DNA of 64,000 bases, from positions 1-64,000 of the forward strand of contig PYJC01000106.1 in assembly GCA_003635255.1 (NCBI GenBank). The letters run 5' to 3'. Source of the DNA: Candidatus Poribacteria bacterium. GTDB taxonomy: Bacteria; Poribacteria; WGA-4E; WGA-3G. The notes beneath the pieces are model-generated. The model had not been told where the DNA came from. It was given only the letters and a program-made list of their open reading frames with translations, and ran no database searches. Positions 50,731 to 58,424 of the stretch are shown piece by piece (position 1 is the first letter of the stretch; the number at the start of each line of letters is the position of its first letter). Position numbers and translations under genes: made by a program.

Positions 50731-51774
50731 ATGGAAGCCTTAAAAGAACTTCGTGTATCGAACGATGCGATGAATGATTCGGAAGAATTGCGTCACCGGA
50801 TATCAGAAGAAGGGTACCTCTTCTTCAAGAAGCTGCAAGATCCTGACAAACTCTGGGTGTTGCGGCGAGAGATGCTAACGACGATGCAGGAAGGCGGTTG
50901 GCTCGTCGCGGGGACCGACCCGATGGACGGCATCGCCGATATTTCCACGCAGTGTACCGAAGGCGATCCCGAATACACGGATGTATACCACGAGGTGTAT
51001 AAGTTACAAGCGTTCCACCGTTCTGGACACTGGCACGAAGTCGTCGATATGGTGGAGAAAATTGTCGGTAGAGAGGTGCTGCCGCATCCGCAGAAGATCG
51101 CACGCCTCTGGTTTCCTAAATACACGGCACACACAACCCCAATTCACCAAGACTTCGTTCACTTCCAAGGAAATTTCCAAACCTATACCTGTTGGGCACC
51201 CGTTGGAGATTGCCCGATTGAATTGGGTGGCTTAGCAGTCCTACCGGGTTCGCATAAAGTCGATAAGGTCATGGAGCACCACTTTTCGCTCGGTGCAGGG
51301 AGTCTGTGTGTTAATGAGGATGAGTTATCCGGTGAATGGCATTCCACAAACTATGAAGTTGGCGATACGCTCATATTCCCTGCTTTGACCATTCATAAAG
51401 CACTCCCGAATTTGACCGAGGATCGGCTCCGCGTGTCGCTCGACAACCGCTATCAGGCTGTTGATGACCCGATTGCTGAGCACATGCTGGAACCGCACCT
51501 GAATATCTTTAACTCCCTCAAATGGGAGGATGTCTATCGGAATTGGGAATCTGACGATCTGCAATATTATTGGAAAAATCACGATCTCACTGTCTTGCCA
51601 AGGGACTTCAGTTACGGGAACAAAGGATTTGAGGAAGCATTAGAATTGGCAAGAGCTGGAGATGAACGCGCCATCTTACACTTAAACCGATCAATCAAGC
51701 GCGACGCGACGACCGAATTGGCACAGCGCGCCGCAGCGGTTCTGCAAGAAATCAATGCCGGAGCGACACAGTAA
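50731..51774 (+). CDS. Phytanoyl-CoA dioxygenase (PhyH)-family enzyme
   Basis: The 347-residue protein belongs to the Fe(II)/2-oxoglutarate oxygenases. The metal motif is HQD in TTPIHQDFVHFQG, the distal His is in PALTIHKALPN, and the 2-oxoglutarate Arg is in LTEDRLRVSLDNRY. ELGGLAVLPGSHK is also typical. The C-terminal 80 residues extend beyond the usual family length. These enzymes hydroxylate small molecules; the substrate is not apparent. AAGGAGAAGTCAG precedes the ATG. Confidence 0.88.
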   Translation: MEALKELRVSNDAMNDSEELRHRISEEGYLFFKKLQDPDKLWVLRREMLTTMQEGGWLVAGTDPMDGIADISTQCTEGDPEYTDVYHEVYKLQAFHRSGHWHEVVDMVEKIVGREVLPHPQKIARLWFPKYTAHTTPIHQDFVHFQGNFQTYTCWAPVGDCPIELGGLAVLPGSHKVDKVMEHHFSLGAGSLCVNEDELSGEWHSTNYEVGDTLIFPALTIHKALPNLTEDRLRVSLDNRYQAVDDPIAEHMLEPHLNIFNSLKWEDVYRNWESDDLQYYWKNHDLTVLPRDFSYGNKGFEEALELARAGDERAILHLNRSIKRDATTELAQRAAAVLQEINAGATQ

Positions 51775-51839
51775 TGAGTTTTCACTACGAAGACATCGTT
51801 CCGTTCGGCTATAGGGCAAGCCATCCATAGGGGCGGCCA

Positions 51840-52640
51840 ATGAAGATTAAAGCAGTAGTGTTATTTATAGTGATGTTCGCGACGGTAATCGTACTCGTTG
51901 GATGTGGTCCTAAGTTAATAGATTGTCCGGATAATTCGGGTGGGGCTGCTACTGTTAAGGTTGGTAGGGCGGAAAACGGGATGCTGTATGAATTTGGCGT
52001 GGTGGCAGTGCGGTACGACGAAACAACGCAACAAGAAACGGATCTTACGGATGATGTTCCTTCGGCTGCTGTGAATGCGTTTTTTGTTAAAAGTGGGTAT
52101 ACACCAAAAGTTAAAGGGCTTATTATAGATTATGAGGTTATTTCTTTCGACAGTGACATTGATCCCTATCCGATGTTGAAAAAATTAGGAAATATCCCAG
52201 GTGTTATAGAGACAGATTTGCATGTTTTCCATAAAACCTCTGAATTGCTGTACGCATCTTCCTTAGATTATATTGAAGAGGAAGCGGATAGAGATGTACC
52301 GTCGGGCAGGCGAGCAATAGTTGATGTCGGCAGGATGGAAGACGGATCGTTATATGAGTTCGGTGTGGTGCTGATACAGTATGATTGGATGCACACAACA
52401 GATCCTACCCCTGTAAAAGCCGTGAATGCGTTTTTTGTTGGTAAAGGGTATACACCGAAAATCCTAAATTCATTTTCCGATTTTGTAGTTATAGAGATCG
52501 GGGAGTGTGTTGATACCGCACCAATGCTGAAAGATATTGAAGCGATCCCAGGTGTTATCCGTGCAAGACTCAACCTGTTACACACCACCCTTGAGGTTCT
52601 ACGCGGCGAGACAGATGTCCCCGGTATGTCCGTGTTCTGA
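51840..52640 (+). CDS. Lipoprotein with two tandem copies of an unknown domain
   Basis: The 266-residue protein has lipobox LVGC (Cys about 21). Two copies of one domain follow: copy A (about residues 45-135) has GRAENGMLYEFGVVAVRYDE, AVNAFFVKSGYTPKVKG and PMLKKLGNIPGVIETDLHV; copy B (about 160-255) has GRMEDGSLYEFGVVLIQYDW, AVNAFFVGKGYTPKI and PMLKDIEAIPGVIRARLNL. I recognise no family for the domain. There is no strong ribosome binding site (GGGGCGGCCA). Confidence 0.75.
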   Translation: MKIKAVVLFIVMFATVIVLVGCGPKLIDCPDNSGGAATVKVGRAENGMLYEFGVVAVRYDETTQQETDLTDDVPSAAVNAFFVKSGYTPKVKGLIIDYEVISFDSDIDPYPMLKKLGNIPGVIETDLHVFHKTSELLYASSLDYIEEEADRDVPSGRRAIVDVGRMEDGSLYEFGVVLIQYDWMHTTDPTPVKAVNAFFVGKGYTPKILNSFSDFVVIEIGECVDTAPMLKDIEAIPGVIRARLNLLHTTLEVLRGETDVPGMSVF

Positions 52641-52683
52641 TGCTGATGGTAATTGTGTATTGGTGTTTCTGAATCACAGACTA

Positions 52684-53595
52684 CTATTTGTGTGTTGGTG
52701 TTTCGGAGAGGTCTTTGACGAATTCATAAGTCCAATCTACAGCCCGATAACCGCAGTTACTATAAAAGAGGAAGGCGCGGTGGTTATCCCAGGCAGTACT
52801 AATCGCTGCGTGCCGGTACCCGATTTTCTTCATCTCTTGAAGGGCATACTGAAGTAGATAGCGTCCCAACCCTTGTCCCTGAAACTCATCTTCAACACCG
52901 AGCCAGACGGTATGGAGCCAGTCTTGTGCGTCAGGATGGCTTGAAAACTCACCACCGCAGAGGTTTTCACAGATACCGACCTCTTCACCGTTTTGGTGGG
53001 CACGCACGGTGCAATTTGGTCGTTCTCCACGCCCCTCCTTCCACTCGGTAGAAAGCGTTACAGGTAGACTTGAAGGGATTGGGGTAACGGAATAGTCTTC
53101 CCAATCCAGAAAAACCTCGCCTTCAGAACGTTTATATCCGTTGAACCCCAAAAGTGCTTGCACCTGATCCAGGGCATCCGACAGATAGGCGTGTTCAAAA
53201 TGATAGAAACGATACCGATAATCTTGCCAAAAGGCGGTGATTTGGGAAATGTCATAAGTTTTCAGATAGGCTTCTGCCTTTTCAAGCACGGCTTGTCCAG
53301 CACGCCGGGCACCACGTTTGTAGCCCAAAAACCGAATAACGCCATCTACGCTTTCTTCTCTCTCGATCCCGACGTGAATAAACGCCTCCACAGTACTGTT
53401 CACCATTGCAACAAAGGCAGCTTCGGAATCAATTCCATCCTCCTTTTTATCGGCTTTACCGGTGGTAACCCCACGTATCGCAGTAGCGAATTCTTCCTCA
53501 TTTACTGGGTAGCAATGCGGTACGTTGGCGGTTAGACGGTTATAGAATTGTGTCACCGATGTTTGCAGATCAGGTGTATATTGCAGAATTTCCAT
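52684..53595 (-). CDS. GNAT-family acetyltransferase
   Basis: The 303-residue protein has a C-terminal GNAT core: WLGVEDEFQGQGLGRYLLQY with the acetyl-CoA loop (Q-G-Q-G-L-G) and HRAFLFYSNCGYRAVDW. The N-terminal half is a second, degenerate acyltransferase-like fold, so it may be a tandem GNAT. The substrate is unknown. GAGGAAATAG precedes the ATG. It ends 44 bp from the stop of the convergent lipoprotein gene. Confidence 0.85.
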   Translation of the reverse strand: MEILQYTPDLQTSVTQFYNRLTANVPHCYPVNEEEFATAIRGVTTGKADKKEDGIDSEAAFVAMVNSTVEAFIHVGIEREESVDGVIRFLGYKRGARRAGQAVLEKAEAYLKTYDISQITAFWQDYRYRFYHFEHAYLSDALDQVQALLGFNGYKRSEGEVFLDWEDYSVTPIPSSLPVTLSTEWKEGRGERPNCTVRAHQNGEEVGICENLCGGEFSSHPDAQDWLHTVWLGVEDEFQGQGLGRYLLQYALQEMKKIGYRHAAISTAWDNHRAFLFYSNCGYRAVDWTYEFVKDLSETPTHK

Positions 53596-53614
53596 CTATT
53601 TCCTCTATTCTCTT

Positions 53615-55465
53615 TTATCGCACTTCCCACAGCAGGATTGTTCCGTCATCGCTGCTGCTGGCAAGTGTGCGACCATCTGGGGAAAATACGACTGACTTAA
53701 TAGGCAGCGCGTGTCCTTCAAGTATTTGTCTATTCAGTCCTGTCTCTGTATCCCACAACCGAACCTTTCCATCTTCGCCTCCAATGGCAAGGATATCACC
53801 TTTTGGGGAGTATGCTACGAGAAGCCTCATCAGCTCTATATTCCGTCCCAATATCTCTTCATACTGTCTTGTCTTTATATCCCATAATTGGACACCCGAA
53901 CCTCCACTTGCGAGCGTTTTTCCATCCGGAGCGTACGCTATCGAGTGGACAGTATCTGCGTGCTCTGAAAGGGTCGATTTGTATTCTCCAGTCACTGCAT
54001 GCCAGAATCGGATTGTTCCATCACTGCTTCCACTTGCGAGCGTCCTTCCATCTGGTGAATACACGACCGAGTAAACAGATTCCTCGTGTCCGAGCAGCGT
54101 CTGAATCTGTTTTCCTGTATTCACATGCCACAGCCGAATCGTTCCATCATTACTTCCACTCGCCAGTGTCCAACCATCTGGTGAAAACGTTATGGATCGG
54201 ATATCACCTGTATGTCCTTCAAGTGTCAACTTGTGTTTTCCAGTGTCTGTGTCCCATAATTGGATCATGCCGTCCCAACTCCCACTCGCGACTGTCCGAT
54301 TGTCTGCTGAATATGCCACAGAAGTTATACCACTGTTATATCCTTCAAGTGTCAATTTGCGCTTTCTGGTATCTACATCCCACACCCAAATCGCGTCGTA
54401 ACACCCAGTCGCTAACATTTCTCCATTTGGTGAAAAAGCCAGAGAAGAGACAGGTCCCGAGTATCCAGAAAGCATAGCTTTATCTTGACCGGTGTCAACA
54501 TCCCACAATCGAACCGTCTCGTCCCAACTCGCGCTTACAAGTGTTTTTCCATCGGAAGAAAACATAACCGAATAGACTTTATCCGTATGTCCAGAAAACG
54601 TCTGTTTATGCTGCCCCGTGTGTGCATCCCATAACCGAACGCTCTTATCATCACCGCCACTCGCGAGTATGCGACCGTCTGGAGAAAACGCGACAGCATC
54701 TACACCGTCAGCGTGTCCGGCAAGCGTCGGTTTGTATTGCCCCGTTTCAATATCCCAGAACCGAATGCTCAGATCGTCACTCCCACTCGCCAGCATTTTA
54801 CCGTCGGGTGAGAATGCAACTGAATTAACCGTATTCGTATGCCCCAAAAAGGTATCTTTATGTTCTCCGGTGTCAACATCCCACAGCCGAATCGTTTGAT
54901 CAGAACTTCCACTCGCGACTGTTTTACTATCTGGAGAAAACGCAACTGAATGGACTGCATTTGTATGACCGGAAAGCATTCGTTTCAGTTTCCCGCTAGT
55001 TGTATCCCATAATCGAACCGTCTCGTCACTACTCCCGCTCGCGAGTGTATTTCCGTCTGGAGAGAACGCTAAGGAACGCACATTGGAGGTGTGTCCGGAA
55101 AGGACTGCTTCCTGTTCTCTTGTGCTGTTATTCCATAACCGAATTGTGTAGTCCTCTCTGAAACCTCCGCCACTTGCAAGGGTCGAACTATCGGGTGAAA
55201 AGGCAACCGCGCGGATTATACCTATATCTCCTCTGAGAAGCGCGACTTCGGTGCCCGTATGTGTGTCATAGAGCCAAATTCCTGCACTGCCCGCCACTGC
55301 GAGTGTCTTACCATCCGGTGCATAAGCGATATTCTCCATGAATCCTTTACCAAAACGCGCTTTAGCCCCTTCAGGCAAATTCAAGTTGGTATAATCTTGA
55401 GCAGAAGCATCCAGCGGAAACGATACAAAAAGGAGGGATAAGGTAATGATAAATATTGTTTTCAT
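53615..55465 (-). CDS. Secreted protein of fourteen WD40 repeats
   Basis: The 616-residue protein has a signal peptide (LSLLFVSFPLDASAQ), then 14 successive WD40 repeats, each ending in a motif like IRLWDVDTG or VRLWDAHTG, the last at the very C-terminus (ILLWEVR). Fourteen repeats fit two seven-bladed propellers. There is no added domain and no C-terminal sorting tail. The repeats are very similar to each other (SPDGKTLASGSSD in nearly all), suggesting recent internal amplification. It is 19 bp from the GNAT gene. It is likely a periplasmic or surface binding scaffold. Confidence 0.9.
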   Translation of the reverse strand: MKTIFIITLSLLFVSFPLDASAQDYTNLNLPEGAKARFGKGFMENIAYAPDGKTLAVAGSAGIWLYDTHTGTEVALLRGDIGIIRAVAFSPDSSTLASGGGFREDYTIRLWNNSTREQEAVLSGHTSNVRSLAFSPDGNTLASGSSDETVRLWDTTSGKLKRMLSGHTNAVHSVAFSPDSKTVASGSSDQTIRLWDVDTGEHKDTFLGHTNTVNSVAFSPDGKMLASGSDDLSIRFWDIETGQYKPTLAGHADGVDAVAFSPDGRILASGGDDKSVRLWDAHTGQHKQTFSGHTDKVYSVMFSSDGKTLVSASWDETVRLWDVDTGQDKAMLSGYSGPVSSLAFSPNGEMLATGCYDAIWVWDVDTRKRKLTLEGYNSGITSVAYSADNRTVASGSWDGMIQLWDTDTGKHKLTLEGHTGDIRSITFSPDGWTLASGSNDGTIRLWHVNTGKQIQTLLGHEESVYSVVYSPDGRTLASGSSDGTIRFWHAVTGEYKSTLSEHADTVHSIAYAPDGKTLASGGSGVQLWDIKTRQYEEILGRNIELMRLLVAYSPKGDILAIGGEDGKVRLWDTETGLNRQILEGHALPIKSVVFSPDGRTLASSSDDGTILLWEVR

Positions 55466-55509
55466 CTGTCTATCTCCGAGTCATCTACTTTATTTATTCT
55501 ATTTTTGGA

Positions 55510-55540
55510 CGGTAGGCGCGCTTACAAAGCGTGCCTACCG
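55510..55540. repeat. 14-bp hairpin
   Basis: CGGTAGGCGCGCTT (55510-55523), loop ACA, AAGCGTGCCTACCG (55527-55540) pair with one mismatch. It lies between the WD40 gene start and the metalloprotease end, both on the minus strand. There is no T-run. It is probably a member of the dispersed hairpin set. Confidence 0.65.
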
Positions 55541-55569
55541 AGTGAATCAAACCCAACACGAACGAGTCT

Positions 55570-58188
55570 TCAACGTCTTTGGACTTGGAAACTGGCATCC
55601 AACGCCTTCGCAACCCGGACCTGTGATTCTTCGAGGTGTGCCAAGCTATAATCATCGAGTCTCCCTTGAGCGTTTTGAAGGACACGCTGTATCTGCGTGT
55701 TGATTTCTTCGAGATGTAGGCGTGCGAGGGATCGCGCATCTTCGGGGGTGCCACTGTCGGCATCCAACACGAGTCTGATAAGCTGCTTGAGGTGTTCCCG
55801 CTGCAGTCCGCGCCGGAAACTGGAGATAAAGGTGTCCGTATTCGACCACTGCTTTTCGCCGACATTCCGGTCGAGTTCTACCCAAACCGCGTCCGTGATG
55901 CCTGAAAAGAGTTCTGGCAGTGTGAACACATCTTCACCCTCCGGAAACTTCAACTCTGTGTCCTGAATCCGCGCCAGAACATTCGGATAAAGCAGTCGTT
56001 CCAAGATAAAGGTTTGATTGCTCAAAATGACCCGATGCACCGGATAATCCAAACGCGTAGAACTCCCACTACTTGATCCCCAATCACTCCAACGCGTGAC
56101 AGCGAGACTGTTGAGTAGGTCAGCCGAGAAACCGAAGGCTTTGTCCGAGAGGGCGTATTCCTTGAGGAATTGGAGTGCTTCACGTTGTTTCGCCGCAGGA
56201 ACCGGCACGAAGGGTAAACGTCCATTTTCATCACCGCGGTGATCGCGATGGTGATACTGCCCGCCGATATAGCGACTTGCGAGATACATCGCACTCCCGT
56301 GCTCATAGAGTAGGGTATCGAACGCTCGCCGGACCCGTTGATAGCCCATTCCCTCTTTTATGACCTTGTCCGCAATTTTATCCCAAAGTTTGACGACAAC
56401 CTCGCGCCGTTGTTTGGCGAACTCAAATGGGTCAGCACCCAGATCCCAAAGATTTACCAGCGGATCCAGATTACGGTATTGATAGCCGTAAACATCTTCA
56501 TCTGTGCCGTAAGTGAGTTCCGGTCCTGCGACACGGGAAGCGATTTTACCCAACGCCTCCAATTCATCTTCAGGTTTGCTTGCCTCGATCGGTTTATAAG
56601 CATACTCAATCACCCAGTCATCCCAAGGACCGACTGTCGGTGAAAAGAAATGTCCTTGCTTTTCGCCTTCGGGAGCGATATTCACGCCTTCGTATTCCAT
56701 AACGGAACCGTAGAGGGGTTCGTCTTTCTTGGTGTTCAGTTCTTCAAGGGAGAAGATTGTACTCGCTTTAAAGTTGTGACGTAACCCTAACGTATGTCCG
56801 ACTTCGTGCATCACCAATAATTTCAGTGCTTCCGCGATATAAACTTCTGATAGTTCACCGCCTTCATCCGTTAACCCACGCGCCTGCAACACACTCGCCA
56901 TGAGGTTCATCTGATGTGCCAAGCCGGATGACATCTGACACCGAAAGTGGGAGGTGTGATCCATTGGATGATCGCGTTCATACGCCAGTTTATCGAAGAA
57001 GGTCCTGTAATCTTGCTGCCAGTATCTGATCCAGCCGTCACCCAAAAGGATATCAGCATCCAAGATCTCGCCTGTGAGTGGATTCACGCGGGAGGGACCA
57101 TACCCAAAAGTTGCCCCGACAATCCAACGGATCGTATTATAGCGTGCGTCTTCGGGGTCCCAATCTTCATAGTCTTGCTGAATCCGTGCTTCAATTGCGT
57201 CAACAAAACCCGCCTTTTCAAACGCCTTGTTCCATTCGAGAATTCCTTGTCGGATGTAGGGACGGTAGCGGTGTGGCACTGTTTTCTCGATGTAAAAGAT
57301 AATCGGTTTTTTCGGGGGTGAAAGTTTCGCGTCTTTGTCTGCTTTCTCCAGATGCCATCGCTGGACATAGCGGGTGAAGGGGGCATCACTGGTTTGAAGT
57401 GAATAGTCTTTGATCGCTGTCATAAAGTGCCCAAGCCGGTCATCAGCCAACCGAGGACGATAGTTGTTTTCTGGAAGTTTCGCGAGGCTGTAATGCAGCG
57501 TCAACTGAATCCCACGACTGTCAGGGACAGCCTCTATGTAGCGTGTTGATGTGTAGACGGCTTTGACTTTCAACTCGACATTCTTTGGGAACGCCTTGAT
57601 TTTTCCCCAAGTGCTACGCGTTCTGTCGAAAGCACCACCAATATAGCGTGCCAAGGGGGGTAAATCGGATATGAAAACGGGTGAAATGTTTACCAAAAGG
57701 CTTTTCCGTTGTGGATGGATACTTTCAATCTTGAGAGAAAATAGTACAGAGTCACTATAACCATACGCAACGGCTTGTGCGGTCGGTGTCCCTTTCTTAG
57801 CACGGAAACGGGTATTTTTTCGCACGAGATGCACATTGTCGCCGACACGTCGCCAAGCCAGCAGCCACTGATCCCATATCTCCCCTGCGGCGAGGTAGCT
57901 GTTCCCCATACCGCCTGAAATCGTAATCAGAAATAAAAAAGGCTGGTTCAGTTGTGCGGGTTGTATCTCGCAGTAGAGGTTCTCTTTCTTCTGGTATAGT
58001 TTGTAGAAACCCTCATAACTGGTGCTATCTTCAGTTACCTTTGCGAAATCTTGGAACTCTTTTTTTGTTTTTTTAGGTGTTTCCTGTGTTGTGGGTTTTG
58101 CGGGTTGTGCTGTTTCCTGAGCAGCTACCGAAAGGCAATAACTGCTTATTAGCGTTAAACAGATCCAAAAAGTCAATAGATATCGCAC
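55570..58188 (-). CDS. Exported HExxH zinc metalloprotease (DUF5117/DUF5118-like), paralogue 1
   Basis: The 872-residue protein has a signal peptide (FWICLTLISSYCLSVAAQ). The N-terminal third contains the EFQDFAKVTEDSTSYEGFYK segment and IQLTLHYSLAKLPENNYRPR. The catalytic zinc site is MHEVGHTLGLRHNFKAS (HExxHxxxxxH), about residues 470-486, with the third His in place. The C-terminal part has RRAFDTLLYEHGSAMYLASR, ending in SLAHLEESQVRVAKALDASF. Length and order match large secreted zinc proteases of the M10-like DUF5117 group. The next gene upstream is a close paralogue. Confidence 0.88.
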   Translation of the reverse strand: MRYLLTFWICLTLISSYCLSVAAQETAQPAKPTTQETPKKTKKEFQDFAKVTEDSTSYEGFYKLYQKKENLYCEIQPAQLNQPFLFLITISGGMGNSYLAAGEIWDQWLLAWRRVGDNVHLVRKNTRFRAKKGTPTAQAVAYGYSDSVLFSLKIESIHPQRKSLLVNISPVFISDLPPLARYIGGAFDRTRSTWGKIKAFPKNVELKVKAVYTSTRYIEAVPDSRGIQLTLHYSLAKLPENNYRPRLADDRLGHFMTAIKDYSLQTSDAPFTRYVQRWHLEKADKDAKLSPPKKPIIFYIEKTVPHRYRPYIRQGILEWNKAFEKAGFVDAIEARIQQDYEDWDPEDARYNTIRWIVGATFGYGPSRVNPLTGEILDADILLGDGWIRYWQQDYRTFFDKLAYERDHPMDHTSHFRCQMSSGLAHQMNLMASVLQARGLTDEGGELSEVYIAEALKLLVMHEVGHTLGLRHNFKASTIFSLEELNTKKDEPLYGSVMEYEGVNIAPEGEKQGHFFSPTVGPWDDWVIEYAYKPIEASKPEDELEALGKIASRVAGPELTYGTDEDVYGYQYRNLDPLVNLWDLGADPFEFAKQRREVVVKLWDKIADKVIKEGMGYQRVRRAFDTLLYEHGSAMYLASRYIGGQYHHRDHRGDENGRLPFVPVPAAKQREALQFLKEYALSDKAFGFSADLLNSLAVTRWSDWGSSSGSSTRLDYPVHRVILSNQTFILERLLYPNVLARIQDTELKFPEGEDVFTLPELFSGITDAVWVELDRNVGEKQWSNTDTFISSFRRGLQREHLKQLIRLVLDADSGTPEDARSLARLHLEEINTQIQRVLQNAQGRLDDYSLAHLEESQVRVAKALDASFQVQRR

Positions 58189-58240
58189 TGTTTTTTCTCC
58201 TGATCTTGGATGCAGCTTACAAGCGAAAACTTGTTGAGGT

Positions 58241-58377
58241 TGGCGGGGTTTGATGAAGATTAATTTATTAATTCGGTAATTCCGTATTCTGCACGAGGCG
58301 GGTATCCCCCCTGCAGGCGAGGATTGTATCCTCGCCTAATTACCGAAATATTTTCTTAAACTTCAACAACCCCGCCA
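58241..58377. mobile_element. 137-bp nested inverted-repeat element, MITE-like
   Basis: Perfect outer arms TGGCGGGGTT (58241-58250) and AACCCCGCCA (58368-58377); middle arms TTCGGTAATT (58272-58281) and AATTACCGAA (58338-58347); an inner hairpin AGGCGAGGAT (58315-58324) with ATCCTCGCCT (58328-58337) around TGT. It fills most of the gap between the two metalloprotease paralogues. No target-site duplication is clear. It could equally be a large RNA hairpin acting on mRNA processing. Confidence 0.5.
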
Positions 58378-58424
58378 GAAAATAGTTGGGTTTTATGAAA
58401 ATCCTGACCGAAACGTACGAGCGT

